Origin: Clostridium transplantifaecale
GTDB taxonomy: Bacteria > Bacillota > Clostridia > Lachnospirales > Lachnospiraceae
Direction: 5' to 3'
Assembly (NCBI RefSeq): GCF_900626075.1
Contig: NZ_UYZY01000009.1
Span: 1-64,000, forward strand
DNA: 64,000 nucleotides
The stretch's first letter is position 1. Each line of letters opens with the position of its first letter. A program made the position numbers and the translations under genes. Under the pieces are notes generated by a model. The model was not told where the DNA came from. It was given only the letters and a program-made list of their open reading frames with translations, and ran no database searches. This document shows, in pieces, positions 33,276 to 41,001 of this stretch.

Positions 33276-33938
33276 ATGAAAAAGAATTTAAAAAGGGTAA
33301 TTGTTTTCATCGCGGCGTTGGTGATTGGAGTATCGCCTGCGGCCGGAAGTGCCGGCAGTCCATTCGTGATTACGGCCGAAGCCCATTCAGGAAGAACGGA
33401 TTCCAGTGGAGGGCATCATGACTATAAGAACAAAAGTGGTTTGGGAAGCTATCATTATCATTGCGGTGGATATCCTGCCCATTTACATACAAACGGAGTA
33501 TGTCCCTATAAGAGTGGCGGAACCGCCGGTTCGAATCAGGGAAGTACCGCCTCGTCAGGCAGCGGTGCGGTAAATAATACGGCCCCGGCATTACCTGAGA
33601 CGACTGCAGCCGCTGAACCGGCGGATACGTTGGGATGGAAGATGGATGCTGCGGGATGGTGGTACAAAGACAGTGAAACAACTTATAAAAAAGATGGCGT
33701 TTATTATATTGACGGTTACTATTATCGATTTAACTCCGAAGGATACATGCTTACAGGATGGCAGGAGATAGACGATGATTGGTACTACTTTGACGGGAGC
33801 GGACATATGCTCATCGATCTGTGTGTATTAATTGATGATTCATACTGCTGCTTTGATAAAAACGGTAAATGGGATGAAGAGTATTACGACAGCTATGCGG
33901 AATATGAAGAGATGTACGATGATAGCTGGGATTACTAA
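33276..33938 (+). CDS. Secreted YHYH-domain protein with choline-binding-type repeats
   Basis: Exported protein of 220 residues. The signal peptide (about 1-36) ends near ITAEAHS. A YHYH domain follows (about 37-80), with GGHHDYKNKSGLGSYHYHC, the HLHTNGVCPY end and several paired His and Cys that could bind metal. A Ser/Thr/Gly linker (about 80-115) leads to three aromatic repeats of cell-wall-binding type (about 118-200): GWWYKDS, DGYYYRFNSEGYMLTGW and DDWYYFDGSGHM. The repeats probably dock it on wall choline or similar polymers, as in the large protein at 12930. The acidic Tyr-rich tail EEYYDSYAEYEEMYDD is unusual. AGGAGGGGAG precedes the start. Function unknown. Confidence 0.88.
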   Translation: MKKNLKRVIVFIAALVIGVSPAAGSAGSPFVITAEAHSGRTDSSGGHHDYKNKSGLGSYHYHCGGYPAHLHTNGVCPYKSGGTAGSNQGSTASSGSGAVNNTAPALPETTAAAEPADTLGWKMDAAGWWYKDSETTYKKDGVYYIDGYYYRFNSEGYMLTGWQEIDDDWYYFDGSGHMLIDLCVLIDDSYCCFDKNGKWDEEYYDSYAEYEEMYDDSWDY

Positions 33939-33961
33939 TTGAATATATGTTTAGGCATGAA

Positions 33962-33998
33962 GGGAGTGTTGCAGTGAATGTGCGGCACTCCCGTTTTT
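33962..33998 (+). terminator. Terminator after the YHYH protein gene
   Basis: GGGAGTG (33962-33968) pairs with CACTCCC (33986-33992), with TGCA-type extension in the loop, followed by GTTTTT. Ends the transcript 24 nt past the stop. Confidence 0.85.
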
Positions 33999-34151
33999 AT
34001 ACTGCGGGAAAGATCTCAGATGGAACCGGCCGTTATGCATGGAGGAATCGGTCCGAAGATCCGAGATACGTGTGCGCGTATGTGTTACATTACTCAGATT
34101 ACTTGAAAAATGAAAGAGAGTGAGTTAAAATAAAAAGATAAATTAAATAGT

Positions 34152-34241
34152 ACAAAGATAAAAACACAGTCCCGGTCGGTAGTCCGGGCGCAGTCATATA
34201 AATCTGTCAGTAACCTGCCTCCTCGGTTGTCCATTCTTTGT
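34152..34241 (+). promoter_or_regulatory. Candidate yjdF (azaaromatic) riboswitch
   Basis: Structured leader directly before a yjdF gene. Closing stem ACAAAGA (34152-34158) with TCTTTGT (34235-34241); internal hairpin CCCGG/CCGGG (34171-34188); and the conserved-looking stretches ACACAGTCCC, GGTAGTCC, CGCAGTC, TAACCTGCCTCC and GGTTGTCC. The yjdF RNA motif is known almost only upstream of yjdF in Firmicutes and binds azaaromatic compounds. The closing stem ends 9 nt before the gene's ribosome binding site, which suggests control of translation. Class is assigned from context plus remembered consensus. Confidence 0.75.
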
Positions 34242-34264
34242 TATGAAAGAGAGGAGTATTTTCT

Positions 34265-34684
34265 ATGCAGGAAAATAAGAGCAGACTGACAGTGTTTTAC
34301 GACGGGACTTTCTGGATTGGGATTTATGAGCGTATTTCAAAGAACGAACTGGAAGCGTGCAAAATCACATTTGGAGCGGAACCAAAGGATTATGAAGTGT
34401 ATGAATTTCTTTTGCAGAACTGGGCGCGGTTTAAGTTCAGCCCACCGGTAAGCGCCGGCGAAAAGCAGGAGAAAAAGATTAACCCGAAGCGGATGAAACG
34501 GCTTGTGAAAAAAGAGCTTGATTCACATGGAACAGGAACAAAATCTCAGCAGGCCCTGCAGCTTCAGCGGGAAGAAAATAAGATTGTCCGCAGCAGGAAG
34601 AGCCGCGAACAGAAAGAGGAAGAAAAAGAACGCCATTTTGAATTGAAGCAGCAGAAAAAGAAGGAAAAGCACAGAGGCAGATAA
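34265..34684 (+). CDS. yjdF: YjdF family protein (DUF2992)
   Basis: Protein of 139 residues. The N-terminal strand region LTVFYDGTFWIGIYERIS and the KITFGAEPKDYEVYEFLLQNW segment match the YjdF/DUF2992 family. The C-terminal half is a very basic Lys/Arg/Glu/Gln-rich helix (about 80-139), typical of this family. Role is unknown; its riboswitch suggests it handles azaaromatic toxins such as pigments or redox-active compounds. GAGAGGAG lies before the ATG. Flanked by a candidate riboswitch and a strong terminator, so it forms its own transcription unit. Confidence 0.92.
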   Translation: MQENKSRLTVFYDGTFWIGIYERISKNELEACKITFGAEPKDYEVYEFLLQNWARFKFSPPVSAGEKQEKKINPKRMKRLVKKELDSHGTGTKSQQALQLQREENKIVRSRKSREQKEEEKERHFELKQQKKKEKHRGR

Positions 34685-34741
34685 TTCTGCCAACAACGAA
34701 AAGCACGCTTTGCGAATTTTTTATTGCCACTCAATAAAACG

Positions 34742-34787
34742 AGAGAAGCACAGGGAAGAAATTCCCTTGTGCTTCTCTTGGTTTTTC
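34742..34787 (+). terminator. Terminator after yjdF
   Basis: AGAGAAGCACAGGGAA (34742-34757) pairs with TTCCCTTGTGCTTCTCT (34762-34778) with one bulged base, followed by TGGTTTTT. Confidence 0.92.
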
Positions 34788-35175
34788 TGAAAATATGGGG
34801 GATGTAAATGCTTTTCAGAAATCTATATAAAGTTTAATTGTTGTTAGTCGAAGCCAACGACAGTGTGCGCGCTGTTTTTAATCATTGGCCTCATTTATTT
34901 GATACGATAATCATAACTGGAAATTGTGACCAATATTTGACTAATGTATAAAAAGAATCTAAAGCATTCTTACGAAAAAAGGAAGTATTTAGCAAGTTTG
35001 TTTACAATGTCCTGGTTTTGGTCTTTTTTGGCCGATGAGTGGATATGCTTGTGATTTTTTAGTATAATGAAAGTATCAGATAAAGATGGAAGTACGGTAG
35101 TGTTTTTGGGGACGGAGGGCTGATTGCGGGGGTGTCTGTCCAGATGTGCCCGGGAGATACATAAGGGGGATACGG
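34788..35175 (+). other. Intergenic stretch before the serpin gene
   Basis: About 390 bp, AT-rich, without a recognisable gene. A TATAAT sequence near 35062 could be the serpin -10 region, but I see no matching -35. The translated shadow frames have no ribosome binding site. Nothing else recognised. Confidence 0.5.
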
Positions 35176-36501
35176 ATGAAGAAACGAATGAAGGTACAAA
35201 TGAAAACGCAAATGACAGGGAGAACGAAGAAACGAATGACGGCGGCTCTGCTTTGTCTTACCCTGGCGGTTACGGCTCAGTTTTCGCTTATCGGATGCGG
35301 CGGCAGGCAGGAAAAGATTCAGTCTGAGGCGATGATGAAAGGAATTAAACCGAATACGGTTGAGACAAGTATGCCGCTTGATGGTGAACAGAGGATTGCG
35401 GTTGCAGATTTTGGCGTCCAATTGTTTCAGGAGAGTCAAGTAAATGGGAAAAATATTTTAATATCACCCGTGTCGGTTCTCTGTGCGCTTGGAATGACGG
35501 CAAATGGGACGCATGGAAATACGCTTTCACAGATGGAAGAAGTTTTCGGCATGCCTGTTGGGGAGTTGAATGAGTATTTATACACGTATGTTGAAAATCT
35601 GCCGATGGGGAAAAAATACAAGCTTAAAATAGCAAATTCCATTTGGCTTGAGAAAACTGTCACTGGGTTTAAACGGGATTTTTTGCAGTTAAATGCTGAT
35701 TACTATAAAGGAGATATTTATACCTTTTCTTTTGAGGGTCCGATTATACAGGATATTAATCTTTGGGTTAGTGAAAAGACGGATGGGATGATAAAGGACA
35801 TTTTGAATGAAAGTGATCGCGGAGAAGTTATCTATCTGGTAAATGCTTTGGTATTTAATTCGGAATGGCAGGAAATTTATAAAGGCGATCAGGTTAAAAA
35901 GGGAGTGTTTACAACAGAAGACGGAAAAAAACAAGATGTTATGATGATGTATTCCCCCGAAGGATTATATTTAGAGGATGAGAATGCAGAAGGATTTATC
36001 AAATATTATGCTGATCAGAAGTATGCGTTTGCCGCATTGCTCCCGGAAAATGGGGTCTCTGTTTCAGAGTATCTATCAACCCTCACGGGAAGGCGGATGA
36101 TGGACATTCTGGATCATGGGCAGAGGATAGCCGTAAATGCTGCTATTCCTAAGTTTGAAACAGACTACCGTGTAGAAATGCAGGATGTTTTAGCTAGAAT
36201 GGGAATAAAGGATGCTTTTCAACTTGAGATATCAGATTTTTCTGAAATGATCGACAATAAAGAAAAAGATTCTCCTCCATTCGCAATCAAAAAAGTTGTG
36301 CATCAGGCTCATTTTGCTCTTGATGAAGAGAAGACGAAGGCCGGTGCTGCAACCGTTGTTGTGGGAACAACGGCCAGCGCCGATACGTTCGAGCCCGAAG
36401 AGGGGAAAGAAGTCTATCTCGATCGTCCTTTTGTTTATATGATTATTGATTGTGAGACAAAACTGCCTGTATTTATCGGAACACTGATGGATGTAGAATA
36501 A
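35176..36501 (+). CDS. Serpin-family serine protease inhibitor, lipoprotein
   Basis: Serpin of 441 residues. A basic N-terminus and hydrophobic segment lead to a lipobox SLIGC (Cys41), so it is anchored outside the membrane. The body matches serpins: ILISPVSVLCALGMTANG, the VNALVFNSEWQ breach region and the reactive-centre hinge EEKTKAGAATVVV. The hinge keeps the small residues needed for strand insertion but has Lys at P15 where Gly is usual. The scissile region is about TTASADTFEP, followed by the closing DRPFVYMII. Inhibitory serpins trap proteases covalently; gut bacteria use them against host or rival enzymes. ATG 35176 has AAGGGGGATACGG upstream; the earlier frame start at 35146 has none. 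Target protease unknown. Confidence 0.9.
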   Translation: MKKRMKVQMKTQMTGRTKKRMTAALLCLTLAVTAQFSLIGCGGRQEKIQSEAMMKGIKPNTVETSMPLDGEQRIAVADFGVQLFQESQVNGKNILISPVSVLCALGMTANGTHGNTLSQMEEVFGMPVGELNEYLYTYVENLPMGKKYKLKIANSIWLEKTVTGFKRDFLQLNADYYKGDIYTFSFEGPIIQDINLWVSEKTDGMIKDILNESDRGEVIYLVNALVFNSEWQEIYKGDQVKKGVFTTEDGKKQDVMMMYSPEGLYLEDENAEGFIKYYADQKYAFAALLPENGVSVSEYLSTLTGRRMMDILDHGQRIAVNAAIPKFETDYRVEMQDVLARMGIKDAFQLEISDFSEMIDNKEKDSPPFAIKKVVHQAHFALDEEKTKAGAATVVVGTTASADTFEPEEGKEVYLDRPFVYMIIDCETKLPVFIGTLMDVE

Positions 36502-36542
36502 AACAGCCGGAGTGACGGCAGAAACCCGCGCGTTGCGCGCGG

Positions 36543-37343
36543 TTACTGCGTTACAGGTCCTTCGACGGCATCAATGGCATCGATCACGGCAGCACGGAGG
36601 CCGCTGCGCTCCAGGGCGGCAACGCCCCTGATGGTAGTTCCGCCGGGGGAGCAGACGGCATCCTTCATAGCGCCCGGATGTTCCCCTGTTTCTAACTGAA
36701 GTTTTCCGGTTCCAGCTATCATCTGGGCGGCCAGACTGTAAGCGGTGGCTCTTGTGAGACCGTGCATTACTGCGGCGTCGGCCAGGGCCTCCATGAACAT
36801 GCTGGCAAAGGCAGGGCCGCATCCGCTGACGGTTCCGGCAATAGAAAGCTGGCTTGTCTCAACAAACTGCATCAGGGCAATACGGGAGAAAAGTTCCTGT
36901 ACCAAATTTAGTTCATCATCGGTCAGGGAGTGGCGGTTTTCGCAGATAAAGATACCCTCGCCGACTGCGACCGGAGTGTTGGGAATCGTGCTCAGATGGT
37001 GGGTTCCCGGCAGCAGGATTTCTTCATACTTTTCGAACGGGTAGCCCGCGGCTACGGAGATAACGATTCTATCCTTCAGGATGTTCTTAATGGGAGCGGT
37101 TACTTCCGCTATCATGTAGGGTTTAACAGCCAGAACCACAATATCTGAATGTTCAGCCGTCTCTTCTGCGGTCCGGCAGGGAGTAATCCCTCTCTGCTCC
37201 GCGTTGCGGCACAGCTTTTCCCAGTTGGCGGCACAGGCGTAAATCTGTGACGGGGCGGTTACATTCTTACATAAAAGGCCGTCGGCGATAGCCTGTGCCA
37301 TGTTGCCGAAGCCGATAAAACCGATTTTTGCAGTCGATGCCAT
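36543..37343 (-). CDS. proC: Pyrroline-5-carboxylate reductase
   Basis: Enzyme of the last step of proline biosynthesis, reducing 1-pyrroline-5-carboxylate to L-proline with NAD(P)H; cytosolic. Of 266 residues, normal for the family. The Rossmann motif GFIGFGNMAQAI is near residue 10, and the C-terminal dimer domain has CGPAFASMFMEALADAAV and the signature VCSPGGTTIRGV. AAAAGAGGTAAT precedes the ATG. Convergent with the serpin gene; a GC-rich hairpin CCGCGCG/CGCGCGG (36526-36542) in the 41-bp gap may end either transcript. Confidence 0.95.
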   Translation of the reverse strand: MASTAKIGFIGFGNMAQAIADGLLCKNVTAPSQIYACAANWEKLCRNAEQRGITPCRTAEETAEHSDIVVLAVKPYMIAEVTAPIKNILKDRIVISVAAGYPFEKYEEILLPGTHHLSTIPNTPVAVGEGIFICENRHSLTDDELNLVQELFSRIALMQFVETSQLSIAGTVSGCGPAFASMFMEALADAAVMHGLTRATAYSLAAQMIAGTGKLQLETGEHPGAMKDAVCSPGGTTIRGVAALERSGLRAAVIDAIDAVEGPVTQ

Positions 37344-37545
37344 ATTGATTACCTCTTTTCTATTTTATTTTCTGCTGGTTTTTATTTCTGCTAATCAACT
37401 GTTACTAAATATACCATATCTCCCACTTTTTTTCCTGTCTTTTTTTATGCAAGTATATTATACTATATGAAACTGATGCTGTACCCATCCGAAGGCCGGA
37501 CTGCGGCGCAGCCGTGATAATATTAAGTAATGGAAGGTGTTTCAG

Positions 37546-37845
37546 ATGTCAACCCAGGGAGAAGTAAAACAGCAGATAAAATCACAGGTCAGAGAACCAA
37601 AACGATACAGCGTTATCATGCACAACGACGACTATACTCCGATGGATTTTGTAGTACAGGTTCTGATGGAGGTGTTTAACAAGAGACAGGAAGAGGCTGT
37701 CATGCTGATGATGATGGTGCACAAGGGCGGGAAAGCCGTCGTGGGCGCTTATTCTTATGACATTGCCCTGACAAAGATAAGAACAGTGACAGCCCTGGCC
37801 GAGGAGGAGGGGTATCCTTTCCGGCTGACGGTGGAAGAACAATAG
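37546..37845 (+). CDS. clpS: Clp protease adaptor ClpS
   Basis: Adaptor of 99 residues that binds substrates with destabilising N-terminal residues and delivers them to ClpA or ClpC. The ClpS core is clear: the flexible N-terminal tail (about 1-20), SVIMHNDDYTPMDFVVQVL with the conserved NDD(x)TP motif that docks on ClpA, and VMLMMMVHKGGKAVVG, supplying the N-degron pocket. The start is ATG 37546, 6-7 nt after GGAAGGTG; an in-frame GTG at 37537 is less likely. Ends 40 nt before clpA. Part of a clpS-clpA-aat operon. Confidence 0.93.
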   Translation: MSTQGEVKQQIKSQVREPKRYSVIMHNDDYTPMDFVVQVLMEVFNKRQEEAVMLMMMVHKGGKAVVGAYSYDIALTKIRTVTALAEEEGYPFRLTVEEQ

Positions 37846-37885
37846 AAAGACTCATGATTTGGACCCACGAAGGAGGCATCATAAA

Positions 37886-40333
37886 ATGAGAGTGACAAAA
37901 GAAGTGGCGGATATATTAAACCTGACTTTTGACGTAGCGGTGCGGGAACACCATGAATATGTAACTCCCGAACTGCTGTTATATGAGATTGCAGCCCAGG
38001 ATACGTTCCGGGAAGCTTTTGAAAACTGCGGAGGAGATACGGACATGCTCAGGCAGAACCTGAGGGAATATCTGGAGCAGCATATGGCTGCGGGCAGTCT
38101 GGACGACGGCCCGGAGGAAGAAGACGACCCGGAAGATTCTGCGGCAAAAGAGCATACATTTGATGAAGAGAGACCGGAGATGACGGCCGGTTTTGAAAAC
38201 GTGCTGATCCGGGCACAGGAGACGGCCGATAATTGTGGAAAAGATGCGGTGGAACTCGCCCATCTCGTATATGGTTTTTATTCGCTGGAAGAAAGCTATG
38301 CCATCTATTATATGGAAAGCCAGGGAGTGGGAAAGACGGCCCTGCTCCAGGAACTTTCGGAGATTTATGATGGGATTTATGAACGTTATCAGGAGAGAAA
38401 AGCCCAGAGAGAACTTGAGAAAAACGGTTCCGGCCGCGGAAAGCAGGACTCTGGAAACGGCCGTGGAAAAAGTGCGGAAGATAAATCTGCCCGAGGCCGG
38501 GGAGAGGTAGAGCCGTCCGGAACCGGTGATGAAGCCGGCGGTCAGGATGCGGGCGAAGCCCAGGAAGGCCAGACCGGCAAAAGCAGCAGATGGCGCCGTT
38601 ACGTGACCTGTCTGAATGAGAACCTGGAGGGGGTAAATCCCCTGATTGGCCGTGAGGATGAACTGGAACGGACCATGCAGATCCTGTGCCGGAAGGAGAA
38701 GAACAACCCGCTCCACATTGGTGAACCGGGAGTTGGAAAAACCGCTATTGTCTATGGGCTGGCACGGCTTTTAGAGGAAGGAAAGGTGCCGGATCCGTTA
38801 AAAGGCGCCACGATTTTTACCCTTGATCTCGGAACCCTGCTGGCAGGAACCCAGTACAGGGGCGATTTTGAGAAACGATTCCGTGAGATTATGGACGGTG
38901 TCATGAAAGAAGAAAAGCCGATCCTTTATATCGATGAAATCCATAACATCGTAGGCGCGGGAGCGGTGAACGGGGGCAGTTTTGATGTTTCCAATATGCT
39001 GAAGCCATACCTTGCCGCGGGGGAAATCCGTTTTATCGGAGCCACTACCTATGAGGAATATAAAAAACATTTTGAGAAGAGTAAGAGCCTTGTGAGACGG
39101 TTCCAGAACGTCGAGATTAAGGAACCGTCCGAAGAGGATACGGTGAAAATCCTGGAGGGGCTGAAAAAGCACTATGAATCATATCACGGCGTCAAGTATG
39201 GCAAAGGCGTCCTGGAATATGCGGTGAAAATGAGCGCCAGATATATCAATGAACGTTATCTGCCGGACAAGGCTATCGACCTCATCGATGAGGCCGGTGC
39301 ATACAGACGCCTCCATCCGCAGGAGCAGAAGACGCAGACCGTAGGAAAAGGGCTGATTGACGAGATACTGTCAAAGACCTGCCAGATTCCCAAACAGGTG
39401 GTGGAGATCGACGAAGTGAAGAAACTTGCGACGCTGGACCGCAGGATTTCCACACATGTTTTCGGTCAGGACGAGGCCGTGGGACAGGTGGTGAATGCAG
39501 TCAAATTCTCACGGGCAGGACTCCTCGAAGCGGGAAAACCGCTGGCCAGCCTGCTGTTCGTCGGCCCTACCGGCGTCGGCAAGACGGAGATTGCGAAAAC
39601 ACTTGCACAGGAACTGGGAATCAGGCTGATCCGCTATGATATGAGTGAATATGAAGAAAAGCATGCCGTGGCAAAGCTGATTGGAGCGCCCGCCGGGTAT
39701 GTGGGATATGAGGAGGGCGGCCTTCTGACGGAGGAAATCAGAAAGAATCCCCATGCGGTGCTTCTGCTGGATGAGATCGAAAAGGCCCATCCCGACATTT
39801 ACAATATCCTGCTCCAGGTGATGGACTATGCGACGCTGACCGATAACCAGGGAAGAAAAGCGGATTTCAGAAATATTATATTGATTATGACCTCCAATGC
39901 GGGAGCCAGCCAGATAGGAAAATCCCAGATTGGTTTTGGCGAACGGACGGTGAAGTCCGATATTATTATGGATGAGGTCAAGAAGACATTCCAGCCGGAG
40001 TTCCGCAACAGGCTTAACCGGATTGTTGTCTTTAACGCAATGGATGACAGGATGGCGGCCGCTATTGTAGATAAAAAACTGAGGGAGCTGGGAACGATGC
40101 TGGATGACAAAAAGGTTCAGTTTACCGTGACCGATGCAGCAAAAACCCTCCTGAAACAGAAGGGAATCAGCCAGGAGTACGGAGCGAGGGAAATCGAGCG
40201 CGTAATCGGGAGCGAAATCAAACCGCTGCTGGTGGATGAAATCCTGTTCGGCAGCCTGAAACGGGGCGGTGACTGTCTGTTGGACTGCACAGACGGCGCT
40301 TTTACCATCAGGGCTGGAAAGAGGAAAGGTTAA
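37886..40333 (+). CDS. clpA: ATP-dependent Clp protease ATP-binding subunit ClpA
   Basis: Hsp100 unfoldase of 815 residues that feeds proteins into ClpP. The N-terminal Clp repeat domain (about 1-165) contacts ClpS. A long Glu/Gly/Lys-rich linker, low in complexity, spans about 168-235. The first AAA domain begins near NPLIGREDEL with Walker A GEPGVGKT (279-286) and LYIDEIHNIVGAG. The second has GPTGVGKTE and VLLLDEIEKAHPD. The QIGKSQIGFG loop near residue 685 holds the ClpP-docking IG[FL] tripeptide. No ClpC/ClpB-type middle coiled coil is present, which together with clpS and aat supports ClpA. AAGGAGGCATC lies ahead of the ATG. The family is common in Proteobacteria and rarer in Firmicutes. 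Its partner clpP is not in this window. Confidence 0.93.
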   Translation: MRVTKEVADILNLTFDVAVREHHEYVTPELLLYEIAAQDTFREAFENCGGDTDMLRQNLREYLEQHMAAGSLDDGPEEEDDPEDSAAKEHTFDEERPEMTAGFENVLIRAQETADNCGKDAVELAHLVYGFYSLEESYAIYYMESQGVGKTALLQELSEIYDGIYERYQERKAQRELEKNGSGRGKQDSGNGRGKSAEDKSARGRGEVEPSGTGDEAGGQDAGEAQEGQTGKSSRWRRYVTCLNENLEGVNPLIGREDELERTMQILCRKEKNNPLHIGEPGVGKTAIVYGLARLLEEGKVPDPLKGATIFTLDLGTLLAGTQYRGDFEKRFREIMDGVMKEEKPILYIDEIHNIVGAGAVNGGSFDVSNMLKPYLAAGEIRFIGATTYEEYKKHFEKSKSLVRRFQNVEIKEPSEEDTVKILEGLKKHYESYHGVKYGKGVLEYAVKMSARYINERYLPDKAIDLIDEAGAYRRLHPQEQKTQTVGKGLIDEILSKTCQIPKQVVEIDEVKKLATLDRRISTHVFGQDEAVGQVVNAVKFSRAGLLEAGKPLASLLFVGPTGVGKTEIAKTLAQELGIRLIRYDMSEYEEKHAVAKLIGAPAGYVGYEEGGLLTEEIRKNPHAVLLLDEIEKAHPDIYNILLQVMDYATLTDNQGRKADFRNIILIMTSNAGASQIGKSQIGFGERTVKSDIIMDEVKKTFQPEFRNRLNRIVVFNAMDDRMAAAIVDKKLRELGTMLDDKKVQFTVTDAAKTLLKQKGISQEYGAREIERVIGSEIKPLLVDEILFGSLKRGGDCLLDCTDGAFTIRAGKRKG

Positions 40334-40338
40334 AAGAG

Positions 40339-41001
40339 ATGCCGGTATATCGTTTATCTGAAAAGGAAATCAGCTTTCCGGATCCGGTTCTTGCCGAGGA
40401 TAACGGACTCCTGGCAGTTGGAGGCGATCTGTCGATGGAACGCCTCCTTCTTGCCTATATGTACGGTATTTTCCCGTGGTATAATCCGGAAGATGAGATA
40501 ATGTGGTGGTGCCCGAAGAAACGGTTTTTGATATTTCCGGGGGAGATTCATGTTTCACGTTCCATGAAAAAGTATATGAAAAAGCATGATATCAAACTCT
40601 GCATGAACCGGGACTTCCGGGATACGATGCACCGCTGCAGGATGAAACGGGAAAATGCGGAGGGAACCTGGATTACGGATGAGATGGAAGAGGCTTATTA
40701 CAGGCTGAACGAGAAGGGTTGGGCCGTCAGCGTGGAGGCCTTTGAAGATGGAAAACTGGCTGGCGGGCTTTACGGTGTGTCCATCGGAAAATGTTTTTTC
40801 GGTGAGAGCATGTTCTCCGAGAAGGAGAACGGTTCCAAGACGGCCCTGATTGCCCTGGCGCAGATACTGGAAGAGAACGGGTTCCTGTTTATCGACTGCC
40901 AGTTTCATACGGAGCATCTTGAGAGCATGGGAGGAAGGTACGTCCCATGGGAGGAATACAATAAAATGCTGGAAGAGGGAACACACAGAGGTGAGTGGTA
41001 A
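40339..41001 (+). CDS. aat: Leucyl/phenylalanyl-tRNA-protein transferase
   Basis: Enzyme of 220 residues that moves Leu or Phe from its tRNA onto proteins with N-terminal Arg or Lys, making N-degrons for ClpS-ClpA. The family opening FPDPVLAEDNGLLAVGGDLSMERLL and the GIFPWYNPEDEIMWWCPKKR motif are present, as is the GGLYGVSIGKCFFGESMFS segment of the catalytic pocket. It begins 5 nt after the clpA stop and overlaps the following FliB-like gene by 11 nt, so clpS-clpA-aat are probably one transcript. The set gives a complete Leu/N-degron branch. Confidence 0.95.
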   Translation: MPVYRLSEKEISFPDPVLAEDNGLLAVGGDLSMERLLLAYMYGIFPWYNPEDEIMWWCPKKRFLIFPGEIHVSRSMKKYMKKHDIKLCMNRDFRDTMHRCRMKRENAEGTWITDEMEEAYYRLNEKGWAVSVEAFEDGKLAGGLYGVSIGKCFFGESMFSEKENGSKTALIALAQILEENGFLFIDCQFHTEHLESMGGRYVPWEEYNKMLEEGTHRGEW

